Origin: a virus
DNA length: 50,973 bases
IMG/VR virus record: IMGVR_UViG_3300033064_004871
Span: 1-50,973 of that record
Strand: one strand, 5' to 3'
A model generated the notes under the pieces. That model saw nothing but the letters and a program-made list of their open reading frames with translations. It was not told the DNA's origin and ran no database searches. Of this stretch, positions 34,898 to 42,691 are shown one piece after another (position 1 is the stretch's first letter; the number at the start of each line of letters is the position of its first letter). Made by a program: the position numbers and the translations under genes.

Positions 34898-35707
34898 TCA
34901 ACTGGTAAATGGCTTAAAATCATTTGATCCTGGACAACTATCAGTTGATTTGAAATCACAATATGTGCATGACATTCTATTTTTGACAGTGACGCCAGAC
35001 ATGACACCGTTGATCATTGATGAGACAAGTTTGTTTGATTTTTCCAGCATTACAGGACCTGCGGAAATTTCAACAAGCTCACAAGATTTTCCTTGTTTTG
35101 AGCCGCGCTTAAGAAGCACAAAACCGCACTTAATGTCTTTTGGATCAATTTCAAATTTCTGTGAACAATAGGATTTGTACAGTGCAATCTGTGCTTGAAC
35201 TAAAAAGTCTTGCTTTTTTTCTGTTCGCCATCCTCTAGATGAAGATGTCTTCCAGTCTATAACCCATAGACAATCTTTTCCGCGCTTGTTCTTTGCACGA
35301 ATCATACCGTCTATGAAACCCTTGAATTTGATATCATGATTTTCAATAGGCTCATATAATGCATGTTCTGCAGAAATACAAGTCCAATTTTCAAAAGTTG
35401 CATCTAAATATGCAGGTATTTCATCAAGGAGGAACAGGCCTTCCTTAAGCCATTTTTCACAATCAGCAAACTGGTGTTTGTCCCATGTCTCACGCAGAGT
35501 TTTCTCAAGACGAGCTCGATCAAATTGCCGTGTCTTCAGATAAGTTTCACATTCAGCGTGAACAATTGTTCCAAATGAGACATTAGCATTAGGCTTGAAG
35601 AGATCAATCTTATCAATGTAGACAAGCTTGTGCTTCCACGGACATTCTTTCCATGTCTTTACTTCAGAATACGATATATGAGGCTTGCCAGTAGGGAATG
35701 AGGTCAT
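34898..35707 (-). CDS. PD-(D/E)XK nuclease with Cas4/AddB-type Fe-S cysteines
   Basis: RecB-family nuclease of 269 aa. Catalytic residues are readable: His50 (GTIVHAE), Asp133 in GFIDGM, Asp151 and Lys153 in IDWKTS, followed by a Gln-containing helix (QAQIALYKSY). Cys22 plus Cys247, Cys250 and Cys258 (CTYCDFKSTDSC) have the spacing of the 4Fe-4S-binding cysteines of Cas4 and AddB nucleases. It is most likely a 5'-3' exonuclease for recombination or host DNA degradation. No Cas1, Cas2 or CRISPR array is nearby, so a CRISPR role is not supported. It is the only DNA enzyme in the sugar island. A hairpin (35713-35734) lies six bases upstream of its ATG. Confidence 0.88.
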   Translation of the reverse strand: MTSFPTGKPHISYSEVKTWKECPWKHKLVYIDKIDLFKPNANVSFGTIVHAECETYLKTRQFDRARLEKTLRETWDKHQFADCEKWLKEGLFLLDEIPAYLDATFENWTCISAEHALYEPIENHDIKFKGFIDGMIRAKNKRGKDCLWVIDWKTSSSRGWRTEKKQDFLVQAQIALYKSYCSQKFEIDPKDIKCGFVLLKRGSKQGKSCELVEISAGPVMLEKSNKLVSSMINGVMSGVTVKNRMSCTYCDFKSTDSCPGSNDFKPFTS

Positions 35708-35712
35708 AGACT

Positions 35713-35734
35713 ATTCTATGCATAATCATAGAAT
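35713..35734. repeat. 8-bp inverted repeat (hairpin) upstream of the nuclease gene
   Basis: Arms ATTCTATG (35713-35720) and CATAGAAT (35727-35734) are perfect reverse complements with a six-base loop. They lie in the 34-base gap between the dehydrogenase stop and the nuclease ATG (35707) and would form a stem ending six bases before the start codon in the mRNA. No separate strong ribosome binding site is visible, so the stem could mask translation. Arms of eight bases occur by chance, so only the location is suggestive. Confidence 0.55.
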
Positions 35735-35741
35735 TTTACAA

Positions 35742-36590
35742 CTAAGATTTTCTTGTGACTGCGCCTTTGATGTCCAGCCAGTCATGCTTTGATCTAACTT
35801 CAATATTTTTATCCCACGCAGCCTTCATGATCTTTGCATCTATTCCAATCTCATCAAAGTAATTAATAAATGCATTGATGTCTTTTGGAAAACACTTACC
35901 ACCAAATCCCATCATGCCATCATGACCTGGAACATCAATATGCGAATTTCCAATACGACCGTCTAGAAGGAAACCATTTACAGCAGTTCTCCAATCTACA
36001 CCAGTCACATCAGCTGCTTGCTTCATTTCATTCATGAATGAGACTTTTGTTGCAAAAAAGCAATTGCTCATGTACTTAATGAATTGTGCAGTCGTTACAT
36101 CTGTCTTGATGATAGGTGTATGCGGGAATCTGTCTCGGAACATTAGCTCAGCTCTATTGACAAGATCATCACGACCGCCGATGATGATCCTTGCTGCGTT
36201 GATGAAGTCGAGCTTTGCATTTCGCTCAGTCAAGAATTCTGGGCTGAAGACGATATTAAGACCTGGGTAAGACTCTACTAACTTTTCTACAGACCCAGGA
36301 ATCACTGTTGACTTAATGATAAAGATATTGTCATCTCGCTTATTGACCTTAGAGACTCTATCAAATACACTCTCAATAATTGAGAGGTCGATCTTGCCAG
36401 TCTCCAGCGACATTGGTGTGGGAACACAGACAAAAACAAACTCAGACTCATTGATTGTCTCTTCAAATGAGTCGATTGATGCCTTTGGATTCTCATCATA
36501 GACTCTTACATTTGCATGCAATGAAAATCCTGCGACAGTTGCAGAACCTACGAAACCATTTCCTATGATGCCTAAATTGTACTTTGTCAT
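35742..36590 (-). CDS. Short nucleotide-sugar (UDP-glucose type) 6-dehydrogenase
   Basis: NAD-dependent enzyme oxidising a UDP-hexose to the uronic acid. The Rossmann motif GNGFVG lies at residues 10-15, FSPEFL carries Glu118, the Lys172-Asn176 segment (FIKYMSNCF) is intact and the catalytic cysteine is Cys233 in FGGKCFPKD. At 282 aa it is much shorter than bacterial UGD/WbpA (390-440 aa): the C-terminal Rossmann-like domain is essentially missing, with only about 40 residues after the catalytic loop. Truncated versions occur in other large phages, so it may be active. The substrate could be UDP-glucose or UDP-GlcNAc. It overlaps rmlB-like gene 1 by four bases. Confidence 0.85.
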   Translation of the reverse strand: MTKYNLGIIGNGFVGSATVAGFSLHANVRVYDENPKASIDSFEETINESEFVFVCVPTPMSLETGKIDLSIIESVFDRVSKVNKRDDNIFIIKSTVIPGSVEKLVESYPGLNIVFSPEFLTERNAKLDFINAARIIIGGRDDLVNRAELMFRDRFPHTPIIKTDVTTAQFIKYMSNCFFATKVSFMNEMKQAADVTGVDWRTAVNGFLLDGRIGNSHIDVPGHDGMMGFGGKCFPKDINAFINYFDEIGIDAKIMKAAWDKNIEVRSKHDWLDIKGAVTRKS

Positions 36591-37489
36591 GAATTCTCCA
36601 CTGTTTCCTTTAATGCTGTATTAAAATTAGTAAATTCCATTTCAATAAGCCAATTGATCTTTCGACTGGTTATCCAGTACATTTTATCATGCCCAGGCCT
36701 GTCTTTGACGTAAGTTTTTAGATTGGTGTCACAATTCATTAATCCAAGTATGTGATCAACAATATCATTGTTTGTGAAAACATTGCTATCACTAATATTG
36801 TAGACGCCATCTAGGCATTCTGTTGCGATCTTGTAGATGATTTTTGCTGTGTCTTTAACATATGTCCATTGACGTTTTTGACTTCCATCACCGTAGATCG
36901 GAATATTGCTTCTTTCTCTCACAGATTTGACAATCTTGGGAATGAACTTTTCACTATGCTGTCGCTGACCAAAATTATTTGATGGTCGTACAATCTTGCA
37001 TTTAATTCCATAGGTGTTCACATATGAGAAGATCAAGTGATCTGCAGCAGCTTTTGTTGCTGCATATGGATTCTTAGGATTCAGTGGTGTTAATTCATCA
37101 AATGGAATATGAGATGCAGGCCCATAGACTTCATCTGTCGACAAGTGTATAAGCTCAATGTTGTGTTCTCTACAGACATTCAAGATTGATAGCACACCCT
37201 TGATGTTTGTCCTAACAAATGATGATGCATCGCTGATCGAATTATCGACGTGAGTCTCAGCAGCGAAATTCACAATCTTGTCAATATTATGTATTTTTAC
37301 AATTTTTTCTAATATCACAGTCTCATTGATGTCAAGGTGGTAGAACGTGCATTTATTTAGATCAATATTACCGATATTACCGGCATATGTGAGTCTATCA
37401 ACGACGACAATATTATGACCATGACGAATAAATTCATCAAATGCATGACTTCCAATAAATCCACACGCACCTGTCAATAAGAAATTCAT
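36587..37489 (-). CDS. rmlB: dTDP-glucose 4,6-dehydratase-like SDR (copy 1)
   Basis: Extended short-chain dehydrogenase of 300 aa. The NAD-binding motif TGACGFIG (residues 6-13), the dehydratase triad STDEVYG (117-123) and the catalytic Tyr142/Lys146 (PYAATKAA) all match RmlB. It would convert dTDP-glucose to dTDP-4-keto-6-deoxyglucose. The gene follows the thymidylyltransferase gene with an ATGA overlap, making a two-step rmlA-rmlB module. It is shorter than typical RmlB (about 350 aa), mainly in the C-terminal substrate region, so a related NDP-sugar substrate cannot be ruled out. Confidence 0.85.
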   Translation of the reverse strand: MNFLLTGACGFIGSHAFDEFIRHGHNIVVVDRLTYAGNIGNIDLNKCTFYHLDINETVILEKIVKIHNIDKIVNFAAETHVDNSISDASSFVRTNIKGVLSILNVCREHNIELIHLSTDEVYGPASHIPFDELTPLNPKNPYAATKAAADHLIFSYVNTYGIKCKIVRPSNNFGQRQHSEKFIPKIVKSVRERSNIPIYGDGSQKRQWTYVKDTAKIIYKIATECLDGVYNISDSNVFTNNDIVDHILGLMNCDTNLKTYVKDRPGHDKMYWITSRKINWLIEMEFTNFNTALKETVENS

Positions 37490-38211
37490 TTATTATTCAT
37501 CCCAAGCACTAATGAGAATGCTTTTTCATATGATTCAAATGTTCCTGCGTCAATCCACCAACCCGATTCTATTGTATACGTTGACGTCTTATTTTCAATG
37601 AACATGTTATTGATGTCTGTTATCTCTAGCTCATTTCTCTTTGATTTTTCGATGGAACTAATCATTGAAAATACTGAGCTATCAAACATGTAGAAACCTG
37701 TGCATGCCAAGTCACTGGGTGGCTTTATAGGCTTCTCGATGACCTTAACAAGATCATTTCCACTGAATATGCCTACACCAAATCTCTCTGGATCTGTAAC
37801 TTTGCTAAACAGCAGTTGGCATCGGATTGCATTGTCACGTGACATAAACTTCTCAACATGCACCTTAAGGCTGTGTTCAAAGATATTGTCACCGAGAAGC
37901 ACTGCTATATCACTCTCACCGGCATAGGATTCACATAGGCGTAATGCACCAGCAATTCCATCAGGACTATCTTGAATGCGATATGTGATCTCACAATCAA
38001 AGTCTTTACCAGATCCTGCAATACTTGCTATTTGACCAACATGTGGAAAGCTTGTAATAATAAGAATGTCATTTATTCCGGCACTAACAAGATTCTCAAT
38101 AGCATATTGAATCATTGGCTTTCTACCCACAGGTAGAATATGCTTATTGAAAACATTAGTGAGAGGAGATAGTCTGCTTCCTGTTCCGCCAGCGAGGATA
38201 ATGCCCTTCAT
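37486..38211 (-). CDS. rmlA: Glucose-1-phosphate thymidylyltransferase
   Basis: Sugar nucleotidyltransferase with the signature MKGIILAGGTGSRLSPLT at the N-terminus and PMIQYAIENL near residue 40; GDNIFE near residue 110 supplies the metal-binding aspartate. It would join dTTP and glucose-1-phosphate to give dTDP-glucose, the entry step for dTDP-deoxysugars. The frame is open to 38268 but the extra 19 residues do not look like the family; the ATG at 38211 starts exactly at the signature, giving 241 aa, and sits one base before the preceding gene's stop region. At 241 aa it is shorter than RmlA (about 290), so the C-terminal allosteric part is reduced. Confidence 0.9.
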   Translation of the reverse strand: MKGIILAGGTGSRLSPLTNVFNKHILPVGRKPMIQYAIENLVSAGINDILIITSFPHVGQIASIAGSGKDFDCEITYRIQDSPDGIAGALRLCESYAGESDIAVLLGDNIFEHSLKVHVEKFMSRDNAIRCQLLFSKVTDPERFGVGIFSGNDLVKVIEKPIKPPSDLACTGFYMFDSSVFSMISSIEKSKRNELEITDINNMFIENKTSTYTIESGWWIDAGTFESYEKAFSLVLGMNNK

Positions 38212-38212
38212 T

Positions 38213-39085
38213 TTAGAGCTTGTGCCCAAAATTATCATAACCCCAGAAATCAGGAGTGAGCTTTTCAATCTTGTCTAGAATGAATATAGGATGTTTGATA
38301 TTAGAAGCACTGTTGCTTGCAGCTTTCTTCTTCCTGTATCTAACATAGTCATCTATTACCTGATCATCTGTCATCCTGCTAATTGTGTTATCAAGACCCG
38401 TCGTATGCTCATAAGCATCAGCTGTCTTTCGCCAGAATTCAATAATTCTGTGTCGATTGAAAAAAGTAGCATCATAATTGATTGGCATATACTGCATATC
38501 AGCAACAATATAATGACAGTAATTTCCACTAATCTCTGCTCTACACCAGTTTCTAGGATCTTTGCTAACACTGTAATCTTTCTTATTGTTCCTAAGAAGA
38601 CTTGTATTGAATGCATAGATGTCTCTTGAGGCATTATTTAAGATAAATTTACTTTTATTGATTACGTCAATTCGCGGAAATGAGACAAGATGATATTCAT
38701 CTTTTAAGTTTTCAAGTAAATTCCTGACACCTTTTGCGTCCTGAAATACATTGTCGCTGTCGCATTTCAAAAACCAGCCATCATTGATTTCATCAAGTAC
38801 GTTTTGAATATTACATCTTATCTCATTGTACGTTTGCTCATGTTGATATGAGCAAGTTTCATTCATGAGTATTTTGATCTCGCATGTCAGCGAGAATTTC
38901 TCACGAAGCATGAGAAGTTTATCATAGCTTTCTTTTTCAAATTGTCTGTATCGAGGATTTCTTGATGCAGCAAAATTGACAATCACACAATCAGAGAAAC
39001 TTGCAAGTGATGCAATGCTCTCTGCATAAGGATATTGCAGTCGCTGGGGCTCTGCAAGCATTAAAAAAGAAGTTATCTTTGTCAT
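38213..39085 (-). CDS. GT-A-like glycosyltransferase (290 aa)
   Basis: Probable glycosyltransferase with a GT-A fold. The N-terminus begins with a beta strand and the motif DCVIVNFAASR, and the metal/donor motif is KCDSDNVF near residue 109-116, the DxD equivalent. No membrane segment is visible, so it would act in the cytoplasm. The C-terminus is charged (YRKKKAASNSASN). It lies between the PhyH dioxygenase (TAATG overlap) and rmlA, suggesting that it uses a dTDP-sugar made by this block, though that is inference. Confidence in the fold is moderate because only the DSD and strand order support it. Confidence 0.65.
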   Translation of the reverse strand: MTKITSFLMLAEPQRLQYPYAESIASLASFSDCVIVNFAASRNPRYRQFEKESYDKLLMLREKFSLTCEIKILMNETCSYQHEQTYNEIRCNIQNVLDEINDGWFLKCDSDNVFQDAKGVRNLLENLKDEYHLVSFPRIDVINKSKFILNNASRDIYAFNTSLLRNNKKDYSVSKDPRNWCRAEISGNYCHYIVADMQYMPINYDATFFNRHRIIEFWRKTADAYEHTTGLDNTISRMTDDQVIDDYVRYRKKKAASNSASNIKHPIFILDKIEKLTPDFWGYDNFGHKL

Positions 39086-39897
39086 TAAATTCCGCTGAGT
39101 GTCTTCTTAATATACGCGTTATCAGGTACATTTACTAAATTTCTATCGACAATTCTAACATACGCACATGGAAATGAACGATCAATGAATGACTTTTCAA
39201 ACATATTATCGAATCTATTACTGACTGCAATCCTTGCAGAATCACCTGCAAGTTTAGTTCTATGAATTAAGAATGTTGAGAAGATGACCACATCACCTGG
39301 ATTGCACACGACATCGACGTATCTCATTTCCTCATCATTTGTTAGTGTTATTTGACTGACATTGCTTTTAGCAGAGCATTCACGAAGTCCTTCTGTATGT
39401 GATCCAGGAATTATCTGAACTGGGTGTGCATTCTCATTCACATTTGTCAATGGAATCCACACAATTAACGAGTCAATGCTTCCTTGGATTGACGGCCAAT
39501 CTTGATGACTCGTTGTAGCAACCTTTTCTATTCCGTCATCGCTTAGCTTTTCTGAGACGATATGTGTGACTGGCGTTGTAGGTGTCGAAGGCTCAACCAC
39601 GCCAAGATCTTCTATAACACCTAGAATTTTCTCATTTAGGAAGAGTATTTGTACCTTGACTGACTTTGCAAATGTCCTGAGGTATGCTCGGTACTGTTCT
39701 GATGATTTTTGAAATGCCGACGTGAGACTTTCAATTAGTTCTATTGTGTCTTGACCCGAGATCTTGTCCATCCCGTATTTCAACGTAGCATTACATGCTA
39801 TAATATCTTGTGGATCTAGCAAACCTCTGATAATGATGACACCGTTCTTTTTGAATAATTCCTTTGCGTTGATTCGATCGTACACGTTTAGATCCAT
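39085..39897 (-). CDS. PhyH-family Fe(II)/2-oxoglutarate dioxygenase
   Basis: Phytanoyl-CoA dioxygenase-type enzyme, 270 aa. Iron ligands His131-x-Asp133 (TSHQDWPS) and His212 (FLIHRTK), with 2-oxoglutarate-binding Arg222 (SARIAVSNR), are all present; QIIPGSHTEGL is the conserved loop before the second half. It would hydroxylate or otherwise oxidise a small organic substrate, plausibly a sugar nucleotide or lipid-linked intermediate given the neighbours. It overlaps the propeller protein by ten bases and the GT-A-like gene by TAATG, so it belongs to this operon. Substrate unknown. Confidence 0.88.
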   Translation of the reverse strand: MDLNVYDRINAKELFKKNGVIIIRGLLDPQDIIACNATLKYGMDKISGQDTIELIESLTSAFQKSSEQYRAYLRTFAKSVKVQILFLNEKILGVIEDLGVVEPSTPTTPVTHIVSEKLSDDGIEKVATTSHQDWPSIQGSIDSLIVWIPLTNVNENAHPVQIIPGSHTEGLRECSAKSNVSQITLTNDEEMRYVDVVCNPGDVVIFSTFLIHRTKLAGDSARIAVSNRFDNMFEKSFIDRSFPCAYVRIVDRNLVNVPDNAYIKKTLSGI

Positions 39898-40799
39898 ATT
39901 GCAAGACCTATCCCTGTGTTTCCAAAACCATTTCCATTGTACAACATATAACGATTTCCTCTATCACTGAAGACGCATGGATATTCTACCATCAAAGAAT
40001 CCCAGCCGGTGTGAGAGACATCCAGCGAAATACCTGTGTCTCTTGACCAATTGATACCATCAGATGATCTTGCGCTTAAGATTCGATAAGAATTCGCAGG
40101 ATTTTGCCTGAAGTCTTTTGTTTTTCTTGATGAGAACCACATGAGATACTCCTCACCGTCCTTGATGACAGAGGCTTGTGATAGACCCCCTTCATCTTTA
40201 TTGTGATCTAGATCAATGCAAATATTTCCGGTTGGAATCCAGTCAATACCATCTAGTGATGTTGCATACTTGATATTATAAATGGGTTCATACTTCCCAT
40301 CATCTTCGACCCATCTTTCACATGAAAGATACCAGCCCACATAAAGATTCCTTTTTCTGTTGTGAAGGATCGAAATGGTTCCTACATATCCTGGCTCACG
40401 CCACGACGTTGATAGAACAGGGCCTCGTGAGAATTTCTGGTATGTCTTGCCAGCATCTTTGCTGATCATGAGTCCGAGATTATTATGATAAGGAACGTCT
40501 GACCTGACTGACCACCCGATGTAGTACAGGTACTTCGTCATCTGATCGATGTCGACTAGGGCCGTTGGCATAATTCCTGCCCAGTCAAATGATCCTCTAT
40601 CACCAAGTTCTACATTGACTCGCGTAGGTTGTGTGATGATTATGCTTGGATTGTATCTACACACTTCTACGTAGTAAGGATGACTTTTTCCTTCAATTCT
40701 AGTTGAATAGAATATTCTCCATCGATCTTCTTGGATATCGATGACAGGAACCTGTGCATGATGACCGCTAAAGATATTTCCTAATTTTGACCAGCTCAT
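39888..40799 (-). CDS. Glycosidase-like five-bladed beta-propeller protein (303 aa)
   Basis: Repeated blade patterns (IFYSTRIEG, YYIGWSVRS, VGWYLSCERW, LMWFSSRKT, YMLYNGNGFG) and SxDxxxxW/F turns (SKDAGKTYQKF, SLDGIDWIP, SSDGINWSR) mark a glycoside-hydrolase type (GH43/GH32-like) five-bladed propeller. Whether it retains the catalytic acids cannot be decided by eye, so it may bind or trim sugar rather than hydrolyse it. The frame is open to 40826 only through a GTG and nine residues; ATG 40799 (MSWSKLGNIF) begins at the first blade and avoids most of the overlap with the methyltransferase gene. No signal peptide, so it is cytoplasmic or virion-associated. Confidence 0.75.
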   Translation of the reverse strand: MSWSKLGNIFSGHHAQVPVIDIQEDRWRIFYSTRIEGKSHPYYVEVCRYNPSIIITQPTRVNVELGDRGSFDWAGIMPTALVDIDQMTKYLYYIGWSVRSDVPYHNNLGLMISKDAGKTYQKFSRGPVLSTSWREPGYVGTISILHNRKRNLYVGWYLSCERWVEDDGKYEPIYNIKYATSLDGIDWIPTGNICIDLDHNKDEGGLSQASVIKDGEEYLMWFSSRKTKDFRQNPANSYRILSARSSDGINWSRDTGISLDVSHTGWDSLMVEYPCVFSDRGNRYMLYNGNGFGNTGIGLAIWI

Positions 40800-40801
40800 T
40801 A

Positions 40802-41416
40802 TTACTTCTTGTTTAAGATCCAACACATGCTAGGAGACACTTCGACATCAAAATCGTTGCGATTAGCATAATCGTGGACAGCTTTTCTAACAGTATCCCA
40901 GCCGTAATCATCTCCTATGATCTTCGCATCAGGCCAATTTCTTAGAGAATCACTTATGTCGGCATAGACATTTTCATAACTGTGCGATGCATCAATATAG
41001 ACAACATCCATCTGTATGTCAAATTCACCTAATGCCTTAAGACCTTCATTTGTGTACATTCTGATAGGATGTAATCTCTCACGATAATCCCAACAATTTG
41101 CTAGAAATTGATTCCAGAGAGTTGAGATTTTTTCTATTCCAGGATCGCTAGGGAGCGCTTTTTCACCATTACCATAATCTTTAATATCATCTGACCAATG
41201 ATCAATTGAGTAAAGGTGACAATTAGGTGAACAATTAAGTATAAATCTTGTCGACGATCCTAACCATGATCCTAACTCACAGACATTTTTTACATCTTTT
41301 GTGAAGATCTTCTCAAAGACGATCTCATGACAAAACCATCCATGTAAATCAAAAGCTAAGTCCGGTTTCTCGCCAGGCCAGATATTTGGCAGAGTATTGA
41401 TGTCAAGTTTCATCAT
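40802..41416 (-). CDS. SAM-dependent methyltransferase, class I (204 aa)
   Basis: The SAM-binding motif I is VCELGSWLGSSTRF and the second half has VVYIDASHSYENV followed by IIGDDYGWD, matching the Methyltransf_24-type sugar/small-molecule methyltransferases. The open frame reaches a GTG at 41455, but ATG 41416 has a proper AAGG ribosome binding site five bases before it and avoids a 30-base overlap with the upstream gene, so 204 aa is preferred. Likely decorates a sugar made by the island; the target atom is not predictable. Confidence 0.82.
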   Translation of the reverse strand: MMKLDINTLPNIWPGEKPDLAFDLHGWFCHEIVFEKIFTKDVKNVCELGSWLGSSTRFILNCSPNCHLYSIDHWSDDIKDYGNGEKALPSDPGIEKISTLWNQFLANCWDYRERLHPIRMYTNEGLKALGEFDIQMDVVYIDASHSYENVYADISDSLRNWPDAKIIGDDYGWDTVRKAVHDYANRNDFDVEVSPSMCWILNKK

Positions 41417-41423
41417 ATTAACC

Positions 41424-42011
41424 TTAAGAAATCTTCTGTATGAACCATGTCTCACCGTTTACATTTAGGACACTATCCACTTTTTTGAGTATCACGATAT
41501 TCTGTCTTTGCGCTAGATAATTTGTAACACTTTCCCGCGTAAATGAACAAATGTCTGTTATGCTGGTGACAGTACCATAATTCATTCCAAGCATCAAGAT
41601 ACCGCTGGGCTTAAGCACCCGAATCCATTCTTTAAATGTCGATGTGGGATCGTAACTGTGGTCGATACTATTGGAATAGATCAAATCCCATTTGCAATTC
41701 CAATCTTTCGGAAATTTTGTAAAATCCATAATGAAATCGGCACTTGACTCTGGGCCGATGTCAAGGGAGTGAACATTGACTTCCGGCAATTCAGCGGCAA
41801 AGGTGTCTCGCTCGTGATTATTCCTTGTGCCTAAGCAGACCATCTCATTCTCATTCAGTTCACGAAGTGAACGAAGTTCTACAGCAACTTTAACATATTC
41901 TCTGGCATCTTCTTCTTTGCCAGACTTAACAAGATGTCGTTTGATCTGAACTTCAGCGTAATTAACAGGCTTTAAATTATTGACAAAATTCTCTGTTTCT
42001 AATCTGATCAT
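41424..42011 (-). CDS. SAM-dependent methyltransferase-like protein (195 aa)
   Basis: Methyltransferase-like Rossmann core: the MVCLGTRNNHERD turn (residues 58-70) takes the place of motif I, HSLDIGPESSADFIMDF supplies the ribose-binding acid and WDLIYSNSIDHSYDP is the post-motif, ending with LKPSGILMLGM. Motif I is unusual (GTRNN rather than GxGxG), so the enzyme may bind SAM differently or be a degenerate partner. It precedes the second methyltransferase by seven bases after its TAA, and the two may be functionally linked. Confidence 0.75.
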   Translation of the reverse strand: MIRLETENFVNNLKPVNYAEVQIKRHLVKSGKEEDAREYVKVAVELRSLRELNENEMVCLGTRNNHERDTFAAELPEVNVHSLDIGPESSADFIMDFTKFPKDWNCKWDLIYSNSIDHSYDPTSTFKEWIRVLKPSGILMLGMNYGTVTSITDICSFTRESVTNYLAQRQNIVILKKVDSVLNVNGETWFIQKIS

Positions 42012-42022
42012 ATTTCTTCCAT

Positions 42023-42691
42023 TTAGTAAGCTTCAATAGATGATTTGATTTGTTTCTTTGCAGGTGATCCCATATAGAAACCAAAATCATCTGTGTCCTT
42101 TGTAACCAGCGAACCCATCGCAATCAATGAAGATTCACCTATTACCGTTGTATCTCTGATTGTTGTATTAACACCGAACCAGCTGCTGTCTTTCACATGG
42201 CAATGTCCTGATAGGACTACATGTGATGTGAAGAAGACATGGTCACCTATCTTGCTATGGTGACCTATGTGATTTCCACTCCAAAGTACGACATTGCTAC
42301 CAATCTCGACGAAGGGTTGTATCGTGTTATCTTCAAGAATGAAACAATTGTCACCTATTTTCTCTGTGAAGACAGATGACTTTGAGCTCACATATGAGAT
42401 CATCTCATAGCCTTTCTTCTTGATCTGCTCATAGATCGCTTTTCTAATAGAATTCATCTTGACACCCGTCATGGGTGCAAAGAATTTAACTGTATTGGGA
42501 GCATACAGCGATTCTATTGTTTCAAATGAAAAGACTGGCAAATTTTCAAACGTAGCTTGAGATCTGTAGCTTTCATTGATAACAAAACCGATGACGTTAT
42601 ATCGATCTTTATATGCGGGATCATTTTCAAGATAGAACTTTGCTAGTTGTGCTGTGTCTTTGACGCCAAAGATGAGGATCTGTTCTTTCAT
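42023..42691 (-). CDS. NeuD/PglD-like sugar acyltransferase (left-handed beta-helix)
   Basis: The first ~90 residues form a nucleotide-sugar binding domain typical of the NeuD/PglD group (ILIFGVKDTAQLAKFYL). The rest has hexapeptide repeats that build a left-handed beta-helix (IGDNCFILED, IGSNVVLWSG, IGDHVFFTSH, IGESSLIAMG). The active-site histidine is probably in GNHIGHHS (about residue 139-146), and the end MGSPAKKQ is typical. It would acetylate an amino-sugar nucleotide, using acetyl-CoA. It is next to the WbqC-family gene (ATGA overlap) and close to the DegT aminotransferase that could supply the amine. Confidence 0.85.
   Translation of the reverse strand: MKEQILIFGVKDTAQLAKFYLENDPAYKDRYNVIGFVINESYRSQATFENLPVFSFETIESLYAPNTVKFFAPMTGVKMNSIRKAIYEQIKKKGYEMISYVSSKSSVFTEKIGDNCFILEDNTIQPFVEIGSNVVLWSGNHIGHHSKIGDHVFFTSHVVLSGHCHVKDSSWFGVNTTIRDTTVIGESSLIAMGSLVTKDTDDFGFYMGSPAKKQIKSSIEAY

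Noticed and set aside
34898-35707. Cas4 of a CRISPR system
   Set aside because: The cysteines and fold fit Cas4-like nucleases, but no cas1, cas2, effector or repeat-spacer array is present.
38212-38268. Extension of rmlA to 38268
   Set aside because: The extra 19 residues come before the universal GIILAGG signature, which begins right after ATG 38211, and overlap the preceding glycosyltransferase.
40204-40215. 12-bp palindrome TGATCTAGATCA in the propeller gene
   Set aside because: Palindromes of this length are expected several times by chance in a 51-kb AT-rich window, and it is inside coding sequence with no other signal.
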